Assembly (NCBI GenBank): GCA_039970095.1
Contig: JBDVMP010000070.1
Coordinates: 1-64,000, forward strand
Direction: 5' to 3'
DNA from: JAMZMI01 sp039970095
Lineage (GTDB): Bacteria; Bacteroidota; Bacteroidia; Cytophagales; Cyclobacteriaceae
Length of the DNA stretch: 64,000 bases
Position numbers and translations under genes: made by a program. Positions 1-10,500 of the stretch are shown here, piece after piece (position 1 is the first letter of the stretch; every line of letters begins with the position of its first letter). The notes below the pieces were generated by a model, which saw nothing but the letters and a program-made list of their open reading frames with translations, searched no databases and was not told the DNA's origin.

Positions 1-1
1 G

Positions 2-283
2 TATGTAAACAGAATCAAGAAATACATTGGTGCGTATGCAGCTGAGATGGGGTCACTTGATTCAATAGTTTTTACTGCTGGTATAGGGGAGAATAGTGCC
101 GAGCTGCGCTCATTGGTTTGTGAAAATTTGGGAGTGCTGGGTATTGAGCTTGATCAGGCAGAGAATCAGAATAGGGAGTCAGGAAATCATCTGATCAGCA
201 CCACGAACAGCGCCGTTCAGGTATGGGTAATCCCTACGAACGAGGAATTGGAAATCGCACTGCAGACGGAATCTTTTGCCTAA
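2..283 (+). CDS. ackA: Acetate kinase, C-terminal fragment (cut by window edge)
   Basis: The reading frame is open from base 2 and ends in TAA at 281-283. It begins YVNRIKKYIGAYAAEMG and continues with the acetate-kinase signature FTAGIGENS followed by a conserved Arg, which belongs to the nucleotide-binding C-terminal half of the ASKHA-fold kinase. Acetate kinase interconverts acetyl phosphate plus ADP with acetate plus ATP in the cytoplasm. Only about 93 of the usual ~400 residues are present, so the missing part lies upstream of the window. The next gene also belongs to acetate/acetyl-CoA metabolism. The family call is firm; the AckA rather than butyrate-kinase assignment rests on these C-terminal motifs. 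Confidence 0.93.
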   Translation, partial: YVNRIKKYIGAYAAEMGSLDSIVFTAGIGENSAELRSLVCENLGVLGIELDQAENQNRESGNHLISTTNSAVQVWVIPTNEELEIALQTESFA

Positions 284-405
284 AGTCGGTTGTTGAATTA
301 CTTCTGGTTTTTTGTGCTTCCCTGTAGCAAAGTTTATGTATCACATTAGATCATAGCAGGTTATATATCCTGTTTATATTTATAAGTTCTAAACATTGCA
401 GGGAA

Positions 406-1683
406 ATGAACAACATAAAAAAGACTGCTCTTGAAGCGGTTTCCTTGATTAAATCTGGAGATCGTGTCTTTATTCATACCGCGGGTGCCGCACCTCAGGC
501 CCTTGTAAAAGGCATGATTAGTCGCGCAGATGAACTGCGCGACGTGAAGATCTATCACATGCATACAGAAGGTGATGCTTCATATGCAAACACCGAGTAT
601 CGAGACAGCTTTCATGTCAATGCAATGTTTATTGGAGGAAATATACGCGCTGCGATAAACGAGGGTAATGCTGATTTTATTCCTAGTTTTTTCAGTGAAG
701 TTCCATTGATGTTTCGCACAGGGGTGATTCCTATAGATGTGGCACTTATCCAGGTATCTCCTCCAGATAAACACGGTTTTTGTTCGCTTGGTATTTCTGT
801 AGACACCTCCAAGGCTGCAGTAGATTCTGCCAAAAAGGTGGTCGCACAGATTAATCCAAAAATGCCTCGAACACACGGTGATGGGCTACTTCATATTAGT
901 AGCTTTGATAGCTGCATAGAGTATGAGGAAGATATTCCTGAAATGCAGCCTCACCCATCCTCTCCAGAGGAGAAAAAAATTGGGGAGCACATAGCAGGAA
1001 TCATCGAAGATGGAGCCACTCTGCAGATGGGAATAGGTGCGATACCAGATGCAGTATTGGCTTGTCTAGGAAATCATCGGGACTTAGGAGTGCACACTGA
1101 GATGTTTTCTGATGGTATCTTGCCATTGGTAGAAAGCGGAGTAATCAATAACAAGCTGAAGACACAGCACAAAGACGTATTGGTTTCAGGCTTTCTCATA
1201 GGGTCTCGAAAACTCTACGATTTTGTGGATGACAATCCACTGGTACGCATGCTGGACATACAGTATGTAAACGATACTGCAGTCATCAGACGATTGCCGA
1301 AAATGACGAGTATCAACAGCGCCATTGAAGTGGATATTACTGGTCAGGTGTGTGCGGATTCAATCGGGACGAGAATGTTTAGTGGAGTGGGAGGTCAGAT
1401 GGATTTCATCAGAGGTGCATCTCTCTCGCCTGGGGGAAAACCGATTATCGCTTTGACTTCTGTTACGAAAAGAGGAGAGTCTAAGATCAGTTCGTTTTTA
1501 AAAGAAGGAGCCGGTGTTGTGACAACACGAGCGCATATGCATTATGTGGCAACAGAGTACGGTATTGCAGATCTGTACGGAAAGAACCTCAGAGAACGCG
1601 CACATGCTTTGATCAATATCGCTCATCCCAATCACAGGGAATCACTTGAACGTGCTGCTTTTGAGCGATTTAAACGGTTTTAA
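406..1683 (+). CDS. Acetyl-CoA hydrolase / 4-hydroxybutyrate CoA-transferase family protein
   Basis: A 425-residue protein of typical length for the Ach1/Cat1/AbfT family of CoA-transferases. The catalytic glutamate that forms the glutamyl-CoA thioester is visible in GVHTEMFSDG (E232), and the C-terminal region has GGQMDFIRGA and SPGGKPIIAL, both characteristic. Such enzymes move CoA between acetate and another acyl group, or hydrolyse acetyl-CoA. The neighbouring acetate kinase fits a role in acetate overflow or assimilation. There is no signal peptide, so it is cytoplasmic. The acyl partner cannot be read from sequence. Its last 14 bases overlap the convergent VOC gene. Confidence 0.88.
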   Translation: MNNIKKTALEAVSLIKSGDRVFIHTAGAAPQALVKGMISRADELRDVKIYHMHTEGDASYANTEYRDSFHVNAMFIGGNIRAAINEGNADFIPSFFSEVPLMFRTGVIPIDVALIQVSPPDKHGFCSLGISVDTSKAAVDSAKKVVAQINPKMPRTHGDGLLHISSFDSCIEYEEDIPEMQPHPSSPEEKKIGEHIAGIIEDGATLQMGIGAIPDAVLACLGNHRDLGVHTEMFSDGILPLVESGVINNKLKTQHKDVLVSGFLIGSRKLYDFVDDNPLVRMLDIQYVNDTAVIRRLPKMTSINSAIEVDITGQVCADSIGTRMFSGVGGQMDFIRGASLSPGGKPIIALTSVTKRGESKISSFLKEGAGVVTTRAHMHYVATEYGIADLYGKNLRERAHALINIAHPNHRESLERAAFERFKRF

Positions 1684-2029
1684 AAGTGGGGTTGTAAATA
1701 AGCCCAATTACATTGCCCCACGGATCTTTGACAGACGCTACCACGATTGGGCCACCTACATTGTTGGGCTTTTCATGTGCTGTTGCACCCAGGTCTATCA
1801 TGTTCTGATATGCCGTTTCTATATTGTCTACTCCCCAATACGATAGAATATTGTCTGTTTTAGGCGAGTCTGTTTTATCTGGAAGCAACCCCAATTCATA
1901 GCCGCCTATATCAAAACCAATATAAAAGGGTTGATCAAAATAGGGTTCTGTGTCGAATGCCTTGGCGTACCATTTTTTTGCAGCTTCAAGGTCGGCTACT
2001 TTGTAAATTGTGGTTCTCAGTCCCAGCAT
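1670..2029 (-). CDS. VOC (glyoxalase/bleomycin-resistance fold) family protein
   Basis: A 119-residue single VOC module: it starts LRTTIYKVADLEAAKKWYAKAFD and ends KDPWGNVIGLIYNP, the classic N- and C-terminal beta-alpha-beta-beta-beta halves of the fold. The family includes metal-dependent glyoxalases, dioxygenases and drug-binding proteins; nothing visible fixes a substrate. It lies 9 nt downstream of the lipoprotein gene on the same strand, so it is probably the last gene of the sensor-lipoprotein-VOC transcript, and its 3' end overlaps the convergent CoA-transferase gene. Confidence 0.8.
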   Translation of the reverse strand: MLGLRTTIYKVADLEAAKKWYAKAFDTEPYFDQPFYIGFDIGGYELGLLPDKTDSPKTDNILSYWGVDNIETAYQNMIDLGATAHEKPNNVGGPIVVASVKDPWGNVIGLIYNPTFKTV

Positions 2030-2038
2030 TTCAGGTTG

Positions 2039-2617
2039 CTAATTTGGGGTAACCATGATATGCGCTCTATGCGTGCCGGGATTCATGATCCATGGAGCTC
2101 CGGGCACTGGTGGGGCAAGAGGAAGGCCAGTTGATTCGGCGGTGGCATACGGGATATAGATGACAAAGCGTATTTTAGTGTTGATAACTTCTTGGTTTTC
2201 ATCAATTTCTCCGGTCATCACGTAGAGTGTGCTTTTGTCTGGTATTTCCAATGTGCCTTCACTCACCTCTTTTTCTCTTTGGTCAAAAACTTCCTGAAAC
2301 GAAAGTCCCTGCTCTTTGAGATCGCGCCCTCGTTGCATGAATGGCTCCAGATCTTTGTGGTAAGCCGCGGCACTAAATCCTTCCTTAGATGGGTCATCCG
2401 CTAAACAAATCATTTCATTTGTGCCTTCTTTGATTTTCACGATTTTACCGTCAGCATTGAAGCCCAAAACAGTCGCTTCAGCTCGCAGTGCCTCGTCCAG
2501 AGGTAGAACCGCCGTTTTGATCTGCCAATCTTTGTTTGGGATATCTTTTACCTGTGCACTGCACGCAAAAAGCAGCACTAGCATAATGGTAGAAATGGCT
2601 GTGTTTTTCATAATCAT
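2039..2617 (-). CDS. Hypothetical lipoprotein next to hybrid sensor
   Basis: 192 residues with a lipoprotein signal: from the second Met (start at 2611) a short hydrophobic stretch ends in the lipobox LFAC, with the lipidated Cys at residue 17 of that form. The mature part is soluble and mixed alpha/beta, and no family was recognised. The C-terminus contains a Pro-rich stretch (GLPLAPPVPGAPWIMNPGTHRAHIMV) with His residues; this resembles nothing I can name. The start codon directly abuts the stop codon of the hybrid sensor gene (TAA then ATG with no gap), so translation is probably coupled and the two products may act together, for example as envelope sensor partner. That functional link is inference. 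Confidence 0.7.
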   Translation of the reverse strand: MIMKNTAISTIMLVLLFACSAQVKDIPNKDWQIKTAVLPLDEALRAEATVLGFNADGKIVKIKEGTNEMICLADDPSKEGFSAAAYHKDLEPFMQRGRDLKEQGLSFQEVFDQREKEVSEGTLEIPDKSTLYVMTGEIDENQEVINTKIRFVIYIPYATAESTGLPLAPPVPGAPWIMNPGTHRAHIMVTPN

Positions 2618-5600
2618 TTATTTGGGTGATGTTATAGTTTCTTCATAATCCATACCGAACCTGTCTTTAAACTGCTTCTTAAAATAAGTAACATTTCCGA
2701 TACCTATCGATCTTCCGGCTTCAGAAGCAGACATTTTAGTTCCTTTTTGGATCAAAGCATCGAGGTATTTCCATCTAGTTTCTTTGATTAGTTCCAAAGG
2801 GGTGAGGTTGAAAATTTTCTTCACAAGCCTGAAAACTTTTCTTTCGCTTGCCGCCATTGCTTCGGATAGGTCAAGTACCGATAAGTGCTGGTCGTCTATT
2901 CTTTCCAGTATCAGATTTTCCAGTTTTTTACTGATCAGGTTTTCTACCCCGCTGTTCACATTGCTTGGTTCGAATATTTCCAAAACACTATGGTCACCTT
3001 TTTTATTTAAAAGATTTTGTAACCTGATCGTCAATTCTTTGGGAGTGAAAGGCTTGGCGATGACCTCTTCTGCGCCAAGTTTGAGTATTTCCAACTTGTC
3101 CTCTTCCTCGGTTCGCGCACTCACTATCAATACCGGGAGGTGTTGGTATTTATCGTCGGCTTTTATGGTTTTCAAGAATTCGAAACCATCCATATAAGGC
3201 ATCATGAGGTCAGATATTACCAAGTCCACTTTATGGGACCTAAGCTGGCCGAGGGCTTCTTCTCCATTTTTTGCAAGCACGATGTTGTAATGATCCTTCA
3301 AGAGGTTGTTCATGTATTGCCTGATCTCGCGATGATCTTCCACAATCAGCAAGGTATTCTTTCCGCTTTCTACAGGTGTGGTTTGCTCTGCAGGCTGTGC
3401 ATACTCCAGTGGAGATAAAATAGGGTCATAATACTCATCAATTATCGCTTTTGACGATGGATCAACAGGGGAGTAGTTCAATGTAATGCTAAATGTGGTG
3501 CCTTCATGCTCTCTGCTATCTACCCAAATTTCACCATCGTGTAGATGCACGATCTCCTTACAAAGCGCAAGCCCTATCCCAAAGCCGGAAGTCTCTCCGG
3601 GAATCGCCGTAGGCACCTGATAGTATCTATCGAAAATGTGCTGAATCTGATCATGATGTATGCCTATGCCAGTATCAGAAATGGTTATGAGCGCTTTGGA
3701 AGAATCCACATCCTCTACGGAAACTTTGATTTTGCCAAGTTCCTCTGTGTGTCTCACGGCATTGGAAAGCAAATTGTAAATAACCTTTTCAAACTGATGA
3801 GGATCGAGTTTTATAATTTTACTTTGCTTTAGTTTAGAGTCGAATTCAAGAACTATTTTCTTGTAAATAGCCGCACTGCTAAACATCTTGACGAGTAGGT
3901 TTAGATACCCGTCAATTTTAACATATTGTTTTTTCAATTGTAGCCTGCCCTCCTGAAGTCTCGAAAGATCCCTGATTTCGTCCGTCATGAAAAGCAATTT
4001 TTTGCTGTTTCGATATCCCGAGTCGAGCAGGTCTTTAGATTTACTTGATATGTTCTTTTCTTCTTCCAGAACCTGATCGATACTACCAAGTATTAGAGTG
4101 AGAGGGCTTCTAAGGTCATGAGAGATGTTGGCAAAGAAGTTGGATTTGGCCATGTCCAAAACCTGTAGTTTCTGGGATTGTGACTCTACCTCCGATTTTT
4201 GCTCCGCTATAATTTGGTTTTGTTTTTTAATAACCTGGAGCCTTCTGTAGATGATGACTAACAAGGCTAATATGATCAGGGCACTTATTCCCCCAACGAT
4301 CAATATAAGTTGCTGTCGCTTTTGTTTTTGTCTTTCTATCTCAAGCTCTTTTTCGTGTTCTTTTTCGTCTATGATTCTTTGTTTTTCATATTCATATTCG
4401 GCTTCTACTTTCCCTATCTCTTTTAGCTTGGAGTCACTTAGGATGGAGTCTTTTTGAATAGCATATTTCTGAAAATTGGAAAGTGCTGAGTCGAACCGAC
4501 CAACTCTTTCATAATAATCAGCAAGAGCCAAATAGATGTCCTTGAGAAAATTAGGGTCAGCTAATTCTTGAGCCATTTTCCTCCCCCTTACCAAATACTT
4601 ATAGGCTTTTTTAGGGTTGTTATTCTCAATGTGCAAGCTCCCGAGGTTTTGTATGTCATAGGCAATTAGATGAGTTGCACCTATACTATCTGCTATTCTG
4701 TAGCTGTTCTCAAAAAGCGCTATCGCTTTTTCCTTATTACCTGTTTTTGAGTTTAAGGCGCCCATATTACAATAAACGTTGGATACCAGCCTGGCGAAAT
4801 TATACTTCTTAGCATCTACCAGAGATGAGAGGTAGGTTTCTTCAGCTTCTTCGTACTTACCTTCATTTTCTAACGCTATGGCCCAGTTGATCTTCCATGT
4901 GATCACACCACGAGGGTCTTCCTTTACACTGTCAGCATAGATAGCCTTTTTATAAGCCACATATGCTGAGGCATAGTCATTCATGTTTTGATAGATTACT
5001 CCAATCACGCCGTGTATAGAACCCGTGCGGACGTCCAGCTCAAGACTATCCACCACGTTCAGGGCTTTTAAGTTTACTTTGAGAGCTTCGGCATATTCAC
5101 CCAGACGGAAGTAACTCATGCCCAAGCCGTTGTAGTTTCTGGCTATTTCGTCCTGCACACCACCTGTTAAGGCCATGTCCAATGCTCTTTGGTAGTAGAT
5201 AGCCGCATTGGTAAAGTCATCTTTGAAGAAATAGATGTTACCCAAAATGTTGTTGATTTTGGTTTTCATTTCTGCCGATACGGCCAGGCTATCGGCTTTG
5301 ACAGCATGCATAATAGCCTGTTCGTAGTTAGCTTTGCGTCGAGTAATCTCAGCCAGACATTTGTAGGCTTTTGCGTCATACTCACCCGAATCAAGATCTT
5401 CACTTAACTCCATCAACATCCTTGTGTATTTCTCTGCCGTATCCAGATTGATTACAGTTGCCCCCAACACAATGTTGTGAATGGCCGCAGCTCTTTTTTG
5501 AGGTGCATCCAGACTTTGAAGTAGATTTCTTACAGAGTCAATTCGATGACTCTGTGCTTTAAGAGCAGGTGGTGAAATGGAAAGAATCAGGATGGCAATC

Positions 5601-5659
5601 CAAGCACTAAACAAAGGTTTAATACGGCGAGTCATTTTAGTCGGTTTGAACGAATGCAT
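2618..5659 (-). CDS. TPR hybrid sensor histidine kinase with receiver and AraC-type output domain
   Basis: 1013 residues, a one-protein two-component system. In order: signal peptide (about 1-36; the Met at residue 9, base 5635, gives a cleaner signal and may be the true start), TPR-like helical repeats about 60-410 in the periplasm, a charged coiled-coil about 415-450, one membrane helix about 451-471, HisKA with phospho-acceptor H514 in FANISHDLRSP, HATPase about 615-730 (N-box LLSNAVRHT, G-boxes SDTGIGI and GFGIGLAL), receiver about 768-880 with acidic pair E774/D775 and phospho-acceptor D817, and an AraC-type helix-turn-helix about 905-1010. It should sense an envelope signal and bind DNA itself. 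Unlike classical HTCS it lacks Reg_prop beta-propellers. Targets may include the two genes directly downstream on its own transcript. Confidence 0.93.
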   Translation of the reverse strand: MHSFKPTKMTRRIKPLFSAWIAILILSISPPALKAQSHRIDSVRNLLQSLDAPQKRAAAIHNIVLGATVINLDTAEKYTRMLMELSEDLDSGEYDAKAYKCLAEITRRKANYEQAIMHAVKADSLAVSAEMKTKINNILGNIYFFKDDFTNAAIYYQRALDMALTGGVQDEIARNYNGLGMSYFRLGEYAEALKVNLKALNVVDSLELDVRTGSIHGVIGVIYQNMNDYASAYVAYKKAIYADSVKEDPRGVITWKINWAIALENEGKYEEAEETYLSSLVDAKKYNFARLVSNVYCNMGALNSKTGNKEKAIALFENSYRIADSIGATHLIAYDIQNLGSLHIENNNPKKAYKYLVRGRKMAQELADPNFLKDIYLALADYYERVGRFDSALSNFQKYAIQKDSILSDSKLKEIGKVEAEYEYEKQRIIDEKEHEKELEIERQKQKRQQLILIVGGISALIILALLVIIYRRLQVIKKQNQIIAEQKSEVESQSQKLQVLDMAKSNFFANISHDLRSPLTLILGSIDQVLEEEKNISSKSKDLLDSGYRNSKKLLFMTDEIRDLSRLQEGRLQLKKQYVKIDGYLNLLVKMFSSAAIYKKIVLEFDSKLKQSKIIKLDPHQFEKVIYNLLSNAVRHTEELGKIKVSVEDVDSSKALITISDTGIGIHHDQIQHIFDRYYQVPTAIPGETSGFGIGLALCKEIVHLHDGEIWVDSREHEGTTFSITLNYSPVDPSSKAIIDEYYDPILSPLEYAQPAEQTTPVESGKNTLLIVEDHREIRQYMNNLLKDHYNIVLAKNGEEALGQLRSHKVDLVISDLMMPYMDGFEFLKTIKADDKYQHLPVLIVSARTEEEDKLEILKLGAEEVIAKPFTPKELTIRLQNLLNKKGDHSVLEIFEPSNVNSGVENLISKKLENLILERIDDQHLSVLDLSEAMAASERKVFRLVKKIFNLTPLELIKETRWKYLDALIQKGTKMSASEAGRSIGIGNVTYFKKQFKDRFGMDYEETITSPK

Positions 5660-5799
5660 ACCAAGTTAATACAATTGAATTGTGATTCATGCCCATTTAG
5701 GACCCTAATGTTTAGGTTTCAATCCAAATAAAGGGTGGTTTAATTCGATAATAGTTTTTAAATATCTTGCAATGTATTGATCCATAATTCGCTTTACTC

Positions 5800-6999
5800 A
5801 TGAAAAGCAAACCAACTACCTACAAAAAGGACTTTGGCGCCATCCCCATTCCGCGTAAGCATATCATCTTGATGGATGGCACCTGGAACGATGAGTCAGG
5901 CACGAAATCCAGCGGGCTGGTAACTAATATTGTCCATTTGAAAAATATTTTCAGGAATGATGACGGCAGTCAGATAGTGCGCTATCACCGTGGGGTAGGC
6001 AATGACAATGACAACAGCTTTTGGTTCCAGATTTTGCGAGGTATGGCTGGCAAAGGCATAGAGGAGATTGTGGAAAATGCTTATTACAGGTTTGTGCAGG
6101 ACTGGAGACCTGGAGATGAAATATTCATTTTCGGCTTCAGTCGAGGAGCTGCCGCCGCTCGGATGTTGGCTGCACAAATTGAAAAGCTGGGAGTTCCTGA
6201 AGAAATCACCATAACCCTGAGAGCAGTACAAAACAGGGAAACACGAGTGGTTGAGAATAAAATTGATCATGTCAATATCCCGGTAAATTGTGAGAGACAA
6301 AAGGTTGATATTGAGTTTTTGGGAGTTTGGGACACAGTCAGTGCTTTTGGGTTTTGGAACAACCTACTCAAGCACTTTAAGCAAACCGTTCAGGATCACT
6401 TTCACAACTACAATGTGGCAAGCAATGTCAAAAAGGCCGTCCACATAGTAGGTATAGACGAGACCAGAAACACTTTTAAACCGGCACTTATGAACATGGA
6501 GGACAAAGTGACGGAAGTGTGGTTTCCAGGTGTTCATTCAGATGTGGGAGGTAGTTATGTTGAAGATGAGCTGGCCAAACTTTCGCTTGATTTTATGATC
6601 AAAACTATGCTTAAGGTTACGGGCAAAAGCCTCATAGAATTTGATGTCAACGAATCAATGCTGTCCAGATTTACCATTAACTTTTATCCAAGAATCATCG
6701 AAGGAGAAAAGCCCAACCTCACCAATACAGTTCATTTTCATTATCACGGTTATGGCTTTTGGTCCGGTAAAAGCCTGCGAAATATAAGGGTGATCAAAAA
6801 AAATAAAAAGACCACACTCAAGCCAAAAGTGCACAAGCTTTACTCTCAGCTCTCTAAGTCTGCAGAGACCGTGGCTGTGACGGAAAAGAAAAAATGGTGG
6901 ACCTCAAAGGTAACAGTCATGAAGTCACGCTTCCAATATTTACCTATCAACGTAAAGGCCTTAGGTGAGCCGGGTGAGGGATTTGAAGTGGTGGAGTAA
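5800..6999 (+). CDS. DUF2235 family alpha/beta-hydrolase (T6SS Tle1-like phospholipase fold)
   Basis: 399 residues. The opening KHIILMDGTWNDE, followed by the TNIVHLKNIF and YHRGVGN blocks and GKGIEEIVENAYYRF, is diagnostic of DUF2235. The nucleophile elbow is GFSRG with S114, and a likely catalytic Asp sits in GVHSDVGGSY. Members include T6SS lipase effectors of the Tle1 type and many orphan hydrolases. There is no signal peptide and no VgrG, PAAR, Hcp or immunity-like gene nearby, so a secretion-effector role is not supported here. The gene stands alone, divergent from the hybrid sensor gene with 140 nt between them. Substrate unknown. Confidence 0.85.
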   Translation: MKSKPTTYKKDFGAIPIPRKHIILMDGTWNDESGTKSSGLVTNIVHLKNIFRNDDGSQIVRYHRGVGNDNDNSFWFQILRGMAGKGIEEIVENAYYRFVQDWRPGDEIFIFGFSRGAAAARMLAAQIEKLGVPEEITITLRAVQNRETRVVENKIDHVNIPVNCERQKVDIEFLGVWDTVSAFGFWNNLLKHFKQTVQDHFHNYNVASNVKKAVHIVGIDETRNTFKPALMNMEDKVTEVWFPGVHSDVGGSYVEDELAKLSLDFMIKTMLKVTGKSLIEFDVNESMLSRFTINFYPRIIEGEKPNLTNTVHFHYHGYGFWSGKSLRNIRVIKKNKKTTLKPKVHKLYSQLSKSAETVAVTEKKKWWTSKVTVMKSRFQYLPINVKALGEPGEGFEVVE

Positions 7000-7048
7000 A
7001 AGCTTAAGTACCTTTTGTTACAAACAGTTTCTGTAGACCATCGTATTT

Positions 7049-7468
7049 TTGAGAACATTACGGAAACAACCCCGTTACTTTTACTTAGTGAAGAGCCACA
7101 TTCTACATATCTCTTTTATCGGCTTGGCAACATTTATTTTGTTGCTTCATGCCATGACATCCCATCACCATTTGGATGCAAGGTTGCAGGCCGGAGATGT
7201 AGTATTCAGTCACGAATGTCACGATGGTGCTTTGAAAGATATTTTTGGAATTGACCTTGGAGATCACCACCTCGAGGAATTTCAAATATCCGCTCAATCG
7301 GTAAATATTTCGCCGGATTTTCTTGTGGTATGTATTTGTGAATTCGGGCTCGTCAATCTCTCCGATGTTCAATCCGAGGATTACTTTATTATCGCTGATG
7401 ACCGGAGCGATGATCTAATTCACCTAACAGCATTTAGCCTTCGAGGACCCCCTGCATTGATGTCATAA
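7049..7468 (+). CDS. Small His-rich envelope protein heading the metal-efflux operon (TTG start)
   Basis: A 139-residue protein with one N-terminal hydrophobic segment (about 17-35) followed by His-rich sequence (MTSHHHLDARL, SHECHDG, GDHHLEEF). An in-frame stop lies five codons before the start and there is no ATG ahead of the hydrophobic segment, so translation most likely starts at TTG 7049. Similar small proteins precede czc/cus RND genes in many Bacteroidota (I believe the DUF6769 type, not verifiable here). The His clusters and the position 50 nt upstream of the RND gene suggest periplasmic metal binding or sensing. Function is inference. Confidence 0.65.
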   Translation: MRTLRKQPRYFYLVKSHILHISFIGLATFILLLHAMTSHHHLDARLQAGDVVFSHECHDGALKDIFGIDLGDHHLEEFQISAQSVNISPDFLVVCICEFGLVNLSDVQSEDYFIIADDRSDDLIHLTAFSLRGPPALMS

Positions 7469-7518
7469 TCGCTCTCCCAGAGCAGTATTGTTCATCATTA
7501 TATTAATGCAGGATTTTT

Positions 7519-10500
7519 ATGTTTCAAAAGATTATAGACTATTCCGTACGGAATAAAGTTGTTGTATTTGTGCTCGTTGGAGCCATTGTACTCGGGGGTA
7601 TTTATGCCATAAAAGGCATACCGCTCGATGCGGTTCCCGACATTACCAACAACCAGGTGCAGGTGGTAGCCACCTCGCCTACATTAGCTGCTGAGGAAAT
7701 AGAGCAGCTCATTACTTTTCCAATTGAAGCCTCTATGGCCAATATCCCTGAGGTTGTGGAAATTAGATCTATTTCCAGATATGGATTGAGCGTGGTTACC
7801 ATCGTTTTTAAGGAATCTATGCCTCAGCTCGACGCGCGGCAGTATGTCCGTGAGCAGCTCAACACTGTGGAGATACCAGGAGGTTTGGCCAACCCCGAAT
7901 TGATGCCAATTACCACGGGGCTAGGGGAAATTTATCAATATGTGCTTCAGGTACAGCCGGGCTATGAAGGTCAGTATGATATTATGGAGTTACGCACAAT
8001 TCAGGATTGGGTGGTCAAACGACAGATGGCCGGAATACCAGGTGTAATTGAGGTCAGTAGCTTTGGAGGTTATGTGAAGCAATATGAGATCGCGCTTGAC
8101 CCAGAAAAGCTCTACGCCCTTCAGCTGACAATTCCAGAAGTGCTGGCTGCCGTAGAAAGCAACAATGAAAATTCAGGTGGTAGCTATATCGAGAATGAAA
8201 AAAAGGCACTTTACATACGAACAGTTGGAAGGGTAGAGAATAAAGAGGAGATCGAAAACATAGTGGTTGATAGAAATGGGGGTGTGCCCATTTTTGTCCG
8301 CGATATAGCGACTGTTCAGCTTGGTAGTTCCAAACGCTTCGGTGCTATGACCATGGATGGGAAAGGCGAAGTTGTGGGAGGCATTACTCTCATGCTCAAA
8401 GGCAGTAGTTCATCTGACGCTATTGCCAATGTGCAGAAAAGAGTGGCTCAGATCCAGTCGGCTTTACCAGCAGGAGTGAAAATTCTTCCTTATCTGGATA
8501 GATCTATATTGATAGGAAAGGCGATCGATACCGTAGAGAGAAATCTTATAGAAGGAGGCCTAATCGTGATTTTTGTTCTGGTATTGCTTCTCGGAAATTG
8601 GAGAGGAGGAGTGATTGTGGCGAGCGTGATCCCATTGTCAATGCTTTTTGCTTTTATCATGATGCGCTTTTTTGACGTATCAGCGAATTTGATGTCGCTT
8701 GGAGCGATAGATTTTGGTATAGTGGTAGATGGAGCGGTGATCATCGTAGAAGGGATTTTGCATGGGCTTTATGCTCACCATGTCGGTGAAAAGCTCAGTC
8801 AGAAGCAGATGGATCGATTCATTATTGATACTTCGGGCCAAATCTACAAGTCGGCCGCCTTTGGTGTTTTGATCATATTAGTCGTTTTCGTGCCAATCAT
8901 GACTTTGACCGGAATAGAAGGCAAAATGTTTCAGCCCATGGCCATGACAGTCAGTTTTGCTATACTCGGAGCTATGATTTTGTCGCTGACCTATGTGCCT
9001 GTCGTGTCAGCCATTTTCCTTAAAAAAGACATAAGCTCAACCAAGACATTCGCTGACAGAATCATCAACCGAATGAGAGATATGTACCGACCTTCTTTGG
9101 AGTGGTCGCTTCGTTTTCCTCGGGCAGTCCTGTCTTTTTCATTCGCATTGATGCTTGTGGCTGTGGTTGTTTTTATGAGAATGGGGGGAGAATTTATTCC
9201 CACCCTGGAGGAAGGCGATCTGGCTATGCAAATGACGCTACAGCCGGGTAGTGGTTTGAGTGAAAGTGTGAAAACCAGCACCAGAGCAGAAAAAATTCTG
9301 CTCGACAATTTTCCTGAGGTGAAGCATGTAGTTTCTAAAATTGGAACGGCAGAAGTTCCCACCGACCCTATGGCCATAGAGGATGCCGATATCATGATTA
9401 TTCTAAAGGAAAAAGATGAATGGGTAACGACCGATGACCGTGAGGAACTGGTGGAACTCATGAAGGAAAAACTGGATGTAATCCTAGGGTCTTCTTTTGA
9501 ATTTACTCAGCCTATACAGCTCCGGTTCAATGAGCTTATGACTGGCGCAAAGACAGATATCGCCATTCAGGTTTTTGGTGAAGACATGCAAAAGCTCTCT
9601 GAAATCGCTCAAAGAATCGCAACGGCCATAACCCCAATAGATGGAGTAGGTGATGTGAAAGTAGAGCAAACCGAAGGTTTACCACAACTCTTGATCAAGT
9701 ATGACCGCCGGATGACGGCTCAATATGGGGTGTCTATTGGCGACTTGAATACCATCATTCAAACGGCTTATGCGGGCACAGCTACGGGTCAGATTTTTGA
9801 GAATGAAAGACAATTTGATCTCGTCGTTCGTAATAATAATAGTTACCTGAGTGAATTGGACCTGGACAAGTTGTGGGTTAAAACAGCTTCTGGTAATTTG
9901 ATTCCGGTCAGTCAGATGAGCACTGTTCAATATAGGGAAAGCCCTCTGCAAATCAGTCGTGATCAAGCCAAGCGTAGAATCAACATTGGGGTGAACGTGA
10001 GAAACCGCGATGTAGCCTCGCTGGTAGAGGAACTGCAACAAAAAATAACCAATGAGATCAATCTACCAGCAGGATATACCGTCTCTTATGGTGGTCAGTT
10101 TGAAAACCTGGTCAATGCCAAAAAGAGGTTGATTGTGGCCGTTCCTCTGGCTCTGATTTCCATAGTCATGCTACTCTATTTCACATTTGGCAAAGTCAAA
10201 GACGCGTTAATGATTTTTATCGCTGTTCCTCTGTCAGCCATTGGCGGTGTTTTAGCACTGTTTTTTCGAGGAATGCCATTTAGCATCTCCGCCGGCGTTG
10301 GCTTCATTGCGCTCTTTGGTGTGGCCGTACTCAACGGGATCGTTCTTATTAGTTATTATCACCGCTTGCGCGAAAAAGGTGAAACTGATTTTCGAAAGCT
10401 GGTAATCGATGGTGGTATGGCACGTATGCGGCCTGTGATCATGACCGCAGCAGTGGCCTCATTGGGTTTTTTGCCCATGGCCCTTTCATCGTCTTCAGGT

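Noticed and set aside
8991..9461. 156-residue frame on the - strand inside the RND pump gene
   Set aside because: Ser/Thr-rich antisense shadow of a strongly conserved coding region; no family features.
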